In this document: in pieces, positions 55,324 through 63,705 of the stretch
How the letters are laid out: every line of letters starts with the position of its first letter
Position numbering within the stretch: the first letter of the stretch is position 1
Source: Rhizobacter sp. Root1238
GTDB lineage: Bacteria > Pseudomonadota > Gammaproteobacteria > Burkholderiales > Burkholderiaceae_C
DNA: 64,000 bases
NCBI RefSeq assembly: GCF_001425825.1
Contig: NZ_LMDM01000006.1
Coordinates: forward strand, 1 to 64,000
Direction: 5' to 3'
Position numbers and translations under genes: made by a program
Notes under the pieces: generated by a model
The model's input: the letters and a program-made list of their open reading frames with translations, nothing else
What the model was told of the DNA's origin: nothing
The model's database searches: none

Positions 55324-56601
55324 TCAGGGTTCGTAGGAAGGCGTCGCCGCCAGCGGCTCGAGCTTGCAGGCCTGCGCGCTGTCGGCGTCCTGCACCTCGT
55401 CCGGGCGCACCCGCGCGAGGATGCGGAACAGGTCGTCGGGCTGGTCCGGCATCGAGTTGTAGGCGGCCACGTACACCGTCTGCTGCAGCTGGTGCGTGAG
55501 CGGGTTCATCCACGCGTCGAAATGCTGCATCCGGTCGGTTGCCGGCACGCGCAACGCCTCCAGCTCGGGGATCAGCTTCAGGTTGCTGGTGCTGCCGGTG
55601 CGCTGGATCGCGCGCAGCAGCTCGCGCGTGGCCATGTAGCCGTTGAAGAACACGTTGCCCGGCGTCTTCAGCCGGTACTCCGGCAGGGCCTTGCGGTAGC
55701 GCGCGACGAACTCCGGCACGCCGGCCAGCGCGAGCCGCCAGTACCAGGTGGTGCCGAAGATGCCGAACAGCGCCTGGCGCCCGAGGCCGTAGACGTCCGG
55801 CCAGTCCTGCTGGTTGTTGATCCAGCCGACGCTGCGGTCCATGCCGGCGTCCTGCACCTGCCGGCGCAGCGTCTTCTGGTCGTCGCCGCCGACCGCGGTC
55901 GCCACCACGCCGGGCTTCAGCGCGCGGATCTTCGCGAGCACCGGCTGGAAATCGCGCGTGCCCTGCGGCACCAGGATCTCCTCGACGACCTGCCCGCCGT
56001 TGGCCTCGACGATGCGGCGGATGCCCTTGGCCGTCGTGTGGCCCCACAGGTAGTCGCTGGTGACCAGCACCCACTGCCGGCCGAAGCCGGTCATCGCGCC
56101 CTTCACGACCGAGATCGAGAAGTTGGTGCCGTTCGCATCCCAGACGAACTTGACGCGGTGGCATTCGGCGCCGGCCTCGCTCGGCGAGCTGGAGTTGCTG
56201 TTGAAGTAGATGCAGCCGTACTTCTGCGCGACGCGCGACATCGCGCTCGCGACGCCCGAATGCACGCCGCCGAGCAGGAAGGCCACCTCCTGCTGGCGGA
56301 TCATCTTCTCGGCCACGCCGACGGCCGTCGCCGGGTCGCCGGCGGTGTTCTCGTGCGTCGCCTCGATGCGCCGCCCGAGCACGCCGCCGCGCTCGTTGAA
56401 CTCGGCGATCGCCAGCCGCATGCCGAGCTGCTCGTCCTGGCCGCTGGCCGCGTACGGGCCGCTGTCGTCGGTGGCAAGGCCGATCAGCAACGGCTTCTTC
56501 TGCTTCGCCTGGGCCCACGCGTGGTGGTGGGCCCAGGGTCCGCTGAAGCCGGCGACGGCACCGACGCCGCCCACCAGCACACGCCTGCGAGCGGAGTTCA
56601 T
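55324..56601 (-). CDS. HAAT-family periplasmic binding protein (second of two)
   Basis: A 425-aa LivK/urea-type binding protein. An export signal ends near HHHAWAQAK; PLLIGLATDDSGPYAASGQDEQLGMRLA opens the binding domain. GLGRQALFGIFGTTWYWRLAL and INNQQDWPDVYGLG match the paralogue encoded just upstream, showing a tandem duplication. Its ATG overlaps the stop of the first binding-protein gene by four bases. Two receptors for one permease pair probably widen or tune substrate range. Confidence 0.92.
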   Translation of the reverse strand: MNSARRRVLVGGVGAVAGFSGPWAHHHAWAQAKQKKPLLIGLATDDSGPYAASGQDEQLGMRLAIAEFNERGGVLGRRIEATHENTAGDPATAVGVAEKMIRQQEVAFLLGGVHSGVASAMSRVAQKYGCIYFNSNSSSPSEAGAECHRVKFVWDANGTNFSISVVKGAMTGFGRQWVLVTSDYLWGHTTAKGIRRIVEANGGQVVEEILVPQGTRDFQPVLAKIRALKPGVVATAVGGDDQKTLRRQVQDAGMDRSVGWINNQQDWPDVYGLGRQALFGIFGTTWYWRLALAGVPEFVARYRKALPEYRLKTPGNVFFNGYMATRELLRAIQRTGSTSNLKLIPELEALRVPATDRMQHFDAWMNPLTHQLQQTVYVAAYNSMPDQPDDLFRILARVRPDEVQDADSAQACKLEPLAATPSYEP

Positions 56602-57914
56602 TGCTGGTAAGAAGGCGTCGCGTCGTAGCTTTCCAGCTTGCAGGTCTTCTGCGCGTCCGCATCGACGACCTCCTTCGGATCCACGTTCGACAGGATCTTG
56701 AAGATGTCGTCCTTCTCGGCCGGCGTCTCGTTGTAGCTCGCCATGTAGATGGTCTGCTGCACCTGGTGGGTCACCGGGTCCATCCACGCATCGAAGTGCT
56801 GCAGCCGGTCGCGCGCCGGCATCTTGCGGCCTTCGAGCTTCTTGATCACCGCGATGTTCTGCGTGGTGCCGGCCTCCTCCACGCAGCGCAGCAGCTCGCG
56901 CGTCGCCATGTAGCTGTTGTGATAGACGTTGCCCGGCACCTTGATCGCCATGCCGGGGAACTGCTTCTGGTAGGCCGCGACGAACTCCTTCACGCCCGGC
57001 AGGTCGAGGCGGTAGTACCAGGTGGTGCCGAACACGCCGAAGATCGATTCCGGGCCGAGGCCGTAGACGTCGGGCCAGTCCTGCTGGTTGTTGATCCACG
57101 CCATGCTCTTCTGCAGGTTCAGCTGGATCACCTGCTGGCGCAGCGCCTTGATGTCGTCGCCGCCGATCGCGGTGGCCACCGCATTGGGCTTGAGCTGCTG
57201 CAGCTTCAGCAGGTACGACGAGAAGTCGCGGGTGTTCTGCGGCACCAGCAGCTCGTCGACGATCTTGCCGCCGTTGGCCTCGACGATCGCGCGCGTCGCG
57301 GCCGACGTGGTGCGGCCCCACACATAGTCGTTGGTAAGCAGCACCCAGTTCTTGCCGTTCACCTTGATCGCGTTCTTGACGATCGCATGCGCGAAGTTCG
57401 TGCCGTTGCCGTCCCAGACGAACTTGACGCGGTGGCAGTCCTTGCCGGCCTCGGTCGGCGAGCTGGAGTTGGTGTTCAGGAAGATCGTGCCGTACTTCTG
57501 CGCCACCTGCGAGATCGCGTTGGCCACGCCGGAGTGCAGCGCACCGACCAGGAAGGCCACCTCGTTGCGGGTGATCATGCGTTCGGCGATGCGCGAGCCC
57601 GAGGCCGGCGTGGTCTCGGTGTCCATGTGCAGCGCCTCGATGCGCCGGCCCAGCACGCCGCCCTTGTCGTTGAACTCCTTGATCGCCATCATCGCGCCGA
57701 GGCGCTCTTCGCCGCCGCTCGCGCCGTACTGGCCCGAGGCGTCCATCGTGAGGCCGATGACCAGCGGCTTCGCGGTGGCCGCCTGCGCCCAGACGCGGTT
57801 GTGCGCCCACGGGCCGAAGAACGTGGCCGGCGCGGCGGCCGCCACGGCGCCGGCCTTCAGCAAGGTCCGCTTGCCGGTATCGATCGTCTGAACTTCTTTC
57901 GTCGACTTGTCCAT
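56598..57914 (-). CDS. HAAT-family periplasmic binding protein (first of two)
   Basis: A 438-aa binding protein with a Tat-like or Sec export signal (GKRTLLKAGAVAAAAPATFF, cleavage near VWAQA). The domain starts KPLVIGLTMDASGQYGASGGEERLGAMMA. It is strongly similar along its whole length to the next gene, including FNTNSSSPTEAG-type and INNQQDWPDVYGLG segments. It lies 41 bases downstream of the oxidoreductase gene. The ligand is unknown. Confidence 0.92.
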   Translation of the reverse strand: MDKSTKEVQTIDTGKRTLLKAGAVAAAAPATFFGPWAHNRVWAQAATAKPLVIGLTMDASGQYGASGGEERLGAMMAIKEFNDKGGVLGRRIEALHMDTETTPASGSRIAERMITRNEVAFLVGALHSGVANAISQVAQKYGTIFLNTNSSSPTEAGKDCHRVKFVWDGNGTNFAHAIVKNAIKVNGKNWVLLTNDYVWGRTTSAATRAIVEANGGKIVDELLVPQNTRDFSSYLLKLQQLKPNAVATAIGGDDIKALRQQVIQLNLQKSMAWINNQQDWPDVYGLGPESIFGVFGTTWYYRLDLPGVKEFVAAYQKQFPGMAIKVPGNVYHNSYMATRELLRCVEEAGTTQNIAVIKKLEGRKMPARDRLQHFDAWMDPVTHQVQQTIYMASYNETPAEKDDIFKILSNVDPKEVVDADAQKTCKLESYDATPSYQQ

Positions 57915-57955
57915 GCTTGTCTCCAGGGTTGTTGTGGTGGGTCCGCGCAGACAGG

Positions 57956-58867
57956 TCAGCGCGGAATGATCTGCACGTTGTTCAGCTTCTCCTGCGCCTC
58001 CAGCAGCGACGCGATGAACTTGTCGCCGAGTCCCAGGTTGCCGGCCTGCACGAAAGTCTGGTGCGCCGCCTCGGCGAGGAAGCTCGTCGTCGGCAGCATC
58101 TCGGTCAGGTGGGTGTAGTAGCGCAGGTCCTTCTGCGCATTGCCGATCGCGAACTTCAGCCCGGCCAGGTCGCCCTGCAGCGTCTTGCCGAGCATCATCT
58201 GGAAGATGCCGGAATTGACGCCGCCGGCCGAGATCACCTCGAACAGCTTCTGCAGCGACAGCCCGCTCTTCGCCGCGGTGGCCGTGGCCTCGGCGATGGC
58301 CGCCGCAGTCGTCATCGCGAGCATGTTGTTGATCAGCTTCAGCACATGGCCATGCCCCGGCGGGCCGACATGGAAGATGTTCTCGCAGAAGGCCGCGAGC
58401 ACCGGCCGGATGCGGTCGAAGTCGGCCTGCTCGGCACCGACCATCGTGTTCAGGCGGCCCTCTTCCGCTTCCTTCGGCGTGCGGGCCAGCGGCGCGTCGA
58501 TGAAGGCGACGCCGCGGGCCGCGAAGTCGGCGCGGATGCGCGCGGTCGAGGCCGGCTCGGCGGTCGACGTGTCGATCACCGTCAGCCCCTTCGCGGCGGC
58601 GGTCAGCAGGCCCTCGGTGCCGTAGACGATCTCTTCCACCTGCGGCGAGCCGGTGACGCAAATGATCACCACGTCGCTCGCGACCGCCACCGCGGCGCGC
58701 GTCGGCTGCTCGCTCGCGCCGGCGTCGAGCAGGTCCTGCAGGTTGGCGCGGTTGCGGTGCGCGACGAAGCTGACCGGGAAGCCCTTCGCGAGCAGGTTCT
58801 TCGCCATCCCGTGGCCCATCATGCCCAGGCCGATGAAGCCGACGCGGGGGTTCTTGGTTGCAGTCAT
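57956..58867 (-). CDS. 3-hydroxyisobutyrate-dehydrogenase-family oxidoreductase
   Basis: A 303-aa NAD(P)-dependent beta-hydroxyacid dehydrogenase. VGFIGLGMMGHGMAKNLL is the Rossmann motif, FIDAPLARTPKEAEEGRL is the substrate-binding region (usually DAPVSGG, here with Leu-Ala-Arg), and the catalytic Lys is in HVLKLINNMLAM. Relatives reduce tartronate semialdehyde or oxidise hydroxyisobutyrate and sulfolactaldehyde-like acids. It lies 32 bases after the iolC-like gene, so a three-carbon hydroxyacid from sugar or polyol breakdown is plausible. Confidence 0.9.
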   Translation of the reverse strand: MTATKNPRVGFIGLGMMGHGMAKNLLAKGFPVSFVAHRNRANLQDLLDAGASEQPTRAAVAVASDVVIICVTGSPQVEEIVYGTEGLLTAAAKGLTVIDTSTAEPASTARIRADFAARGVAFIDAPLARTPKEAEEGRLNTMVGAEQADFDRIRPVLAAFCENIFHVGPPGHGHVLKLINNMLAMTTAAAIAEATATAAKSGLSLQKLFEVISAGGVNSGIFQMMLGKTLQGDLAGLKFAIGNAQKDLRYYTHLTEMLPTTSFLAEAAHQTFVQAGNLGLGDKFIASLLEAQEKLNNVQIIPR

Positions 58868-58899
58868 GTTCTTTCCTTCCGTGGTGTCGATGTCGTGAC

Positions 58900-60891
58900 T
58901 CAATTGACGAGCGAGCCGCTCGCGCATTCGGCGCGGGCCTCGGTCCAGAACTCGATCAGCCGCTGGTAGCTGGCCGCCACCTGCTCGACGACGGCGTCGT
59001 CGTCCAGCGTGCCGGCGAACCAGCCGTGCGCGGCTTCGGCGAACAGCGAGCGGCCGATCGCGAAGCCCTTGCACAGCGGCTGCGCGGCCGCGATGCGGAA
59101 GCCTTCGCGCAGCGCCTGCTCGCTGGCTTCCATGCCGAGCAGCAGCACGCCGCGGCACAGCGGGTCGTTCGATGCGATCACCGCCTCGATGTGACGCCAG
59201 GCCGCATCGCTGGACGGCGGCGGCAGCTTCCACCAGTCGGGGTGGATGCCGGCCGCGTAGAACTGGCGCATCGCGCGCGCCAGCGTCTCGTCGTCAGCCG
59301 CCATGCCGCGCGGCGGGATCACCTCCAGCAGCAGCTCGTGGCCGGTCGCGTGGCAGGCCTGGGCCAGCAGGCCGACGCTCGCGACCTGCTGGGCCGCCAG
59401 CCCGGCTTCGTCATCGGGGTGGTGGTACACGAGGCACTTCACCACATGCTCCTGCGGCCACGTGCGCAGCGCGAGACCGACGTTGCAGCCGTCCTCGAAA
59501 TCGAGCGGTCGCGAGCCGGGCAGCTCGACCGGGCGCGCGACCCACAGGCCGACGCCGGTCAGCGGCGGCAGGATCTGCTCGCCGAAGCGGCCGTCGAGGA
59601 TCACGCCGGCCTCCGGGAACGGCTGGCCCGGGTGGCGCAGCGGGTGTGCCGCACGGGCCGTCGCATGGCCTTGCGCGGCAGCGCGCGCGACCAGCGCCTT
59701 GAACTGCGGGATGCGCTCGCGCGGCGTGCCGTGCTTCGCGGCGATCTCCTCGAACTGCGCGCGGTGGTCGAAGGCCAGCACCGCGAGGCCGGGCCACGGG
59801 CGGTGCCGGGTCGACGCGCGGTGCAGGTGCTCCAGCTTCGCGTCTTCGCGCAGCCGGTGGTGGCGCGAGCCGTGCGCGAGGAAATGGCTCAGCTCGACCC
59901 AGCTGGGCATGGCCGGTGCGCAGCCATGCCGAGACACGACGATCGCGCCGCAGGCATTCGCATAGCGCAGCGCCTGCGGCAGCGGCTCGTCGCGCACCCA
60001 GCCGCGCAGCAGCCCGGCCATGAAGGCATCGCCGGCGCCAAGCACGTTGAACACCTCGACCGGGAAGCCGGGGCCGGCGACGCCGTCGTCGAGCCGCGCG
60101 GGAATCGCGCCTTCGTAGGCCACGCAGCCCATCGGCCCGCGCTTCATCACGATCAGCGCGGTCGACAGTTCGCGGATGCGGCGCAGCGCGGTCGGTGTGT
60201 CGTCGCTGCCGCCGGCGATGTGCACCTCTTCCTCGGTGCCGACCACCAGGTCGCACAGCGGCAGGATCTCCTGCAGCTGCGCGCTGACGGGCGCCGATGC
60301 GATGTAGCGCTGCTCGCCGAGGCCCGGCGCGGTCAGGCCCCACAGCACCGGGCGGTAATCGATGTCGAGCACGACGCGCGTGCCGGCCGCGCGTGCCGCG
60401 CGCATCGCGGCCAGGCAGGCGGCGCGCGTGCCGGGGCGCGACAGGTGCGTGCCCGAGATCAGCAGCGCGCGGGCGCTGGCGATCACCGCCGGGTCGACGT
60501 CGTCCTCGCACAGCGCCATGTCGGCGCAGTTGTCGCGGTAGAACACCAGCGGGAAGGTGTCGCGGTCGCGCAGCCCGAGGAAGACCAGCGCGGTCAGCCG
60601 CGCCGGGTCGGTCTTCAGCTGCGACACGTCGACGCCCTCGGCGGCCAGCGTCTCGCGCACGAAGCGGCCGTTGTGCTCGTCGCCGACGCGGCTCAGCATC
60701 GCGCAGCGCAGGCCGAGCCGCGACGACCCGACCGCGGTGTTGGCGGGCGAGCCGCCGAGGTATTTCGCAAACGTCTGCACGTCTTCGAGGCGCGCACCGA
60801 GCTGCTCGCCATACAGGTCGACGGCGGCCCGCCCGACGCAGACCAGGTCCAGCGCGCGGGCCGCCGGCGGGACGGAATCTCTGACACTCAT
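58900..60891 (-). CDS. iolC: 5-dehydro-2-deoxygluconokinase fused to DUF2090 (IolC type)
   Basis: A 663-aa fusion. The PfkB kinase domain (about 13-340) has LDLVCVGRAAVDLYGEQLG, KYLGGSPANTAVG and the catalytic GAGDAFMAGLL. The DUF2090 part (about 355-655) starts LAVLAFDHRAQFEE and ends with FAIGRSLFAEAAHGWF, an aldolase-like TIM barrel. In IolC-DUF2090 fusions of inositol loci the kinase makes 2-deoxy-5-keto-gluconate-6-phosphate and the second part is thought to cleave it. No iolG, iolE or iolD is in the window, so another sugar acid is possible. The start overlaps the rpiR stop (ATGA). Confidence 0.88.
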   Translation of the reverse strand: MSVRDSVPPAARALDLVCVGRAAVDLYGEQLGARLEDVQTFAKYLGGSPANTAVGSSRLGLRCAMLSRVGDEHNGRFVRETLAAEGVDVSQLKTDPARLTALVFLGLRDRDTFPLVFYRDNCADMALCEDDVDPAVIASARALLISGTHLSRPGTRAACLAAMRAARAAGTRVVLDIDYRPVLWGLTAPGLGEQRYIASAPVSAQLQEILPLCDLVVGTEEEVHIAGGSDDTPTALRRIRELSTALIVMKRGPMGCVAYEGAIPARLDDGVAGPGFPVEVFNVLGAGDAFMAGLLRGWVRDEPLPQALRYANACGAIVVSRHGCAPAMPSWVELSHFLAHGSRHHRLREDAKLEHLHRASTRHRPWPGLAVLAFDHRAQFEEIAAKHGTPRERIPQFKALVARAAAQGHATARAAHPLRHPGQPFPEAGVILDGRFGEQILPPLTGVGLWVARPVELPGSRPLDFEDGCNVGLALRTWPQEHVVKCLVYHHPDDEAGLAAQQVASVGLLAQACHATGHELLLEVIPPRGMAADDETLARAMRQFYAAGIHPDWWKLPPPSSDAAWRHIEAVIASNDPLCRGVLLLGMEASEQALREGFRIAAAQPLCKGFAIGRSLFAEAAHGWFAGTLDDDAVVEQVAASYQRLIEFWTEARAECASGSLVN

Positions 60892-61814
60892 GCAGCATCT
60901 CCATTCAAATGACGGGGTCGGGCCGCCGTGCCGCGGGCCGCGGTGCGGCGCTTCGGCGACGGGCGGCCGGTGGCTTTCTCGTTCGCTTTCCCGGCGGCGA
61001 GCTCCGCCAGCCGGTGTCCGGTGGTGACGACGATCGCCTGCGCCAGGCACAGCGGCGCCACCAGCGAGCGGAACACCTGGTCGGACGCCAGGCCGAGCTC
61101 GAAGCACACCGTGGCCGAGCGCTTCAGCGGCGACAGCGCGCTGTCGGTGATCGCGATCACCGGCACGCCGGCCTGCTGCGCCGCCTCGGCGGCATCGATC
61201 ACTTCGCGCGAGTAGCTGTGGAAGCTGGTGACGACCAGCACCTCGTCGCTCGCGATGTTGCGCAGCGATTCGCGCAGCATGCCGCCCAGCCCTTCGAGCA
61301 GGTAGGCCTTCAGTTCGAGCTGGCTCAGCGCATAGGCCAGGTAGCTGGCGACCGGGAACGCGCGGCGCTGCGCCAGCACGTGCACGCGGCGCGCGGCGCA
61401 CAGCAGCTGCACCGCGGCCTTCACGTCGGCCGCGCGCACGCTGTCTTCGAGGTGGCCGAGCTCGGCGATCGCCTCGGCCACGTACTGGTTCAGGAAGCCG
61501 CCGCTGGCCGCGCCGTCGCCGCTGCGGCGCTGCTGGTTGATGCGCTCGCGGTAGCTGCCCGAGCGTTCGACCAGGTGGTCGCGGAACACCTGCTGCATCT
61601 GCGAGAAGCCGTTGAAGCCGAGCGCATTCGAGAAGCGGATCAGCGACGACGGCTGCACCTGCGCGGCCTCGGCGATCACCGCCACCGTGCCGAGCGCAAG
61701 CTCGTTCGGCCGCTCCAGCGCGAAGCGCGCGATGCGCTGCAGCTGCGCCGGCAGGTCCGGGTAGGCGCGCGAGATCGCGTCCTTCAATTCGTCGTAGCTG
61801 GCGATGGGGCTCAT
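60888..61814 (-). CDS. RpiR/MurR-family transcriptional regulator (copy 2)
   Basis: A 308-aa regulator, closely related to the copy at 41.4-42.3 kb. The HTH part is SYDELKDAISRAYPDLPAQLQRIARFAL and AEAAQVQPSSLIRFSNALGFNGFSQMQQVF; the SIS domain has RVHVLAQRRAFPVASYLAYAL and VVTSFHSYSREVIDAA. A basic tail (SPKRRTAARGTAARPR) is unique to this copy. The start MSPIASYDELK was chosen over an upstream frame with no family match. First gene of the catabolic operon, divergent from livM, with two operator candidates in between. Confidence 0.92.
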   Translation of the reverse strand: MSPIASYDELKDAISRAYPDLPAQLQRIARFALERPNELALGTVAVIAEAAQVQPSSLIRFSNALGFNGFSQMQQVFRDHLVERSGSYRERINQQRRSGDGAASGGFLNQYVAEAIAELGHLEDSVRAADVKAAVQLLCAARRVHVLAQRRAFPVASYLAYALSQLELKAYLLEGLGGMLRESLRNIASDEVLVVTSFHSYSREVIDAAEAAQQAGVPVIAITDSALSPLKRSATVCFELGLASDQVFRSLVAPLCLAQAIVVTTGHRLAELAAGKANEKATGRPSPKRRTAARGTAARPRHLNGDAA

Positions 61815-61854
61815 GAGGCTGAACTGTCTAGGGGGAAGCACCGAGTCGCAATAG

Positions 61855-61896
61855 GAACAAACATTCTTGCGCTCAGAAACTGTAGAACATATATTC
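61855..61896. promoter_or_regulatory. pair of RpiR-type operator candidates in the livM/rpiR gap
   Basis: GAACAAACATTC (61855-61866) and GAACATATATTC (61885-61896) both fit GAAYRWWYRTTC fully and lie 30 bp apart centre to centre. The second covers the livM -10 element. A half-site, CATTGTTC, lies further downstream at 61905-61912. The pair serves both divergent operons. Confidence 0.6.
61867..61895 (+). promoter_or_regulatory. sigma-70 promoter of the livM operon
   Basis: TTGCGC (61867-61872) and TATATT (61890-61895) are separated by 17 bp, placing the transcription start near 61902 and the livM ATG at 61930. One RpiR-type site lies just upstream of the -35 and one over the -10, a repressor layout. 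Confidence 0.6.
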
Positions 61897-61929
61897 CAAC
61901 AAGTCCATTGTTCATGTCCAGCGTTCAAC

Positions 61930-62958
61930 ATGCTCAGCACCACACGACACGCGCCGATCGCACCGCTTCCGCTCCTGCTCACGGTGGCGGCGCTCGCCAG
62001 CACGCCGCTGTGGTTGAGCCAGGTCGGGCTCTACCAGTACCTGGCGCTGGAAATCATGATCTGGATGCTGTTCGCGCTCGGCCACAACCTGCTGCTGGGC
62101 TACGGCGGGCTGCCGTCGTTCGGGCATGGCGCGTACTTCGGCATCGGCGCGTATGCGTTCGGGCTGCTGCAGCTGCGCGGTGGCGCCGGGCTGCTGGGCG
62201 GCCTGCTCGGCGCGGTGCTCGCAGCGGCAGTGGCCGGTGCGCTGGTCGGCCTGTTCATCTCGCACCGGCGCGGCATCTACTACGCACTGCTGACGATCGC
62301 GTTCGGCCAGCTCGCGTGGTTCGTCGCCGGCAAGTGGCACACCGTGACCGGCGGCGAGGACGGGCTGCTGAACATCAGGCGGCCCGACCTGTCGCTCGGC
62401 TTCGTCGACATCTCGTTGAAGAGCAACGAGGCCTTCTTCTACTTCGCGCTGGTGGTGTTCGCGCTGGTGCTGATGGCCTTGTGGCGGCTGGTGCACTCGC
62501 CGTTCGGCCGCATCCTGCGGGCGATCAAGCAGAACGAGATGCGCGCTGCGTTCGTCGGGCATCCGGTGTGGCTCTACAAGTGGCTGGCCTTCATGATCTC
62601 GACCTCGGTCGCGGGGCTGGCCGGCGCGTTGTTCGCGATGGCGCAGCAGTCGGCCTACCCGAACGTGATGAGCCTGCACAACTCCGGCTTCGTCGTGATG
62701 ATGGTGCTGATCGGCGGCGGGCTGGTGAGCTTCTGGGGCCCGGTGATCGGCGCGCTGGTGTTCATCCTCACCAGAGACCTGCTGGGCGCCTACACCGAGA
62801 CCTGGCTGCTCTGGTACGGGCTGCTGTTCATCCTGGTCGTGCTGTTCCAGCCCGACGGCGTGGCCGGGGCCTGGCAATCGTGGCGCGCACGCTGCGCCGT
62901 CCGCAAGCACGCACCGCCGCAGCCCAACGCGACGCTCGCCACCCCGAAGGAGACCTGA
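61930..62958 (+). CDS. livM: branched-chain-type ABC transporter permease (LivM-like)
   Basis: A 342-aa inner-membrane permease. The LivM signature LGHNLLLGYGGLPSFGHGAYFGIGAYAF is present, as is RILRAIKQNEMRAAFVGHPVWLYKWLAFMIS, the region that contacts the ATPase. It completes the transporter with LivH from the divergent operon and the two ATPases downstream. I chose MLSTTRHAP because the upstream in-frame residues contain the promoter region. Its stop is three bases before livG. Confidence 0.93.
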   Translation: MLSTTRHAPIAPLPLLLTVAALASTPLWLSQVGLYQYLALEIMIWMLFALGHNLLLGYGGLPSFGHGAYFGIGAYAFGLLQLRGGAGLLGGLLGAVLAAAVAGALVGLFISHRRGIYYALLTIAFGQLAWFVAGKWHTVTGGEDGLLNIRRPDLSLGFVDISLKSNEAFFYFALVVFALVLMALWRLVHSPFGRILRAIKQNEMRAAFVGHPVWLYKWLAFMISTSVAGLAGALFAMAQQSAYPNVMSLHNSGFVVMMVLIGGGLVSFWGPVIGALVFILTRDLLGAYTETWLLWYGLLFILVVLFQPDGVAGAWQSWRARCAVRKHAPPQPNATLATPKET

Positions 62959-62961
62959 TCC

Positions 62962-63705
62962 GTGGCCTTGTTCGAAGCCCATCAACTGCACAAGCGCTTC
63001 GGCGACCAGGTGGTGCTGGAAAGCATCACGCTGTCGTTCGAGGAGAAGCAGCTCACCGGGATCATGGGTCCCAACGGTGCCGGCAAGACGACCTGCTTCA
63101 ACGTGCTGACCGGCCGCTACACGCCCGACCGCGGCAGCGTGCGCTTCGCCGGCGAGGACATCACCGGGCTGTCGCCGCGGCAGATCGCGCGGCGCGGGCT
63201 GTCGCGGTCGTTCCAGATCATGAACCTGTTCGACGACGAGACGACGCTCGACAACGTGCTGATCGCGCTGCCGGCGGTGCGCGAGCAAGGCATGTCGATG
63301 TGGCGCGACCTCGGCCGCTTCAGCCGCGGGCGCGAGCTGGCCATGGCGGTGCTCGACCGGGTGGGGCTCGCGGCCAAGGCGTCGTCGATGGCGGGTGCGC
63401 TGTCGTACGGCGAGCGGCGCGCACTGGAGATCGGCGTCGCGCTCGCGACCGATCCGCGGCTGCTGTTCCTGGACGAACCGACTGCCGGGCTGGGCGCCGA
63501 AGGCACGGCCCGCGTGGCCGAGCTGATCGCACAGCTGAAGCGCGAGTTGACGATCGTGATCATCGAGCACGACATGCGCTTCCTGTTCGGCCTGGCCGAC
63601 AAGATCAACGTGATCCACTGGGGCCAGGTGATCGCCGAAGGCACGCCAGCGCAGCTGCGCGACAACCCGTGGGTGCAACGCTCGAACCTGGGGACCTTGT
63701 CATGA
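62962..63705 (+). CDS. livG: branched-chain-type ABC transporter ATPase (LivG-like)
   Basis: A 247-aa ABC ATPase with a GTG start. Walker A is GPNGAGKTT, the signature is SYGERRALEIG, and Walker B is LLFLDEPTAGLG. IARRGLSRSFQIMNLFDDETTLDNVLIAL is typical of LivG. It ends by overlapping livF by four bases. Confidence 0.95.
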   Translation: MALFEAHQLHKRFGDQVVLESITLSFEEKQLTGIMGPNGAGKTTCFNVLTGRYTPDRGSVRFAGEDITGLSPRQIARRGLSRSFQIMNLFDDETTLDNVLIALPAVREQGMSMWRDLGRFSRGRELAMAVLDRVGLAAKASSMAGALSYGERRALEIGVALATDPRLLFLDEPTAGLGAEGTARVAELIAQLKRELTIVIIEHDMRFLFGLADKINVIHWGQVIAEGTPAQLRDNPWVQRSNLGTLS

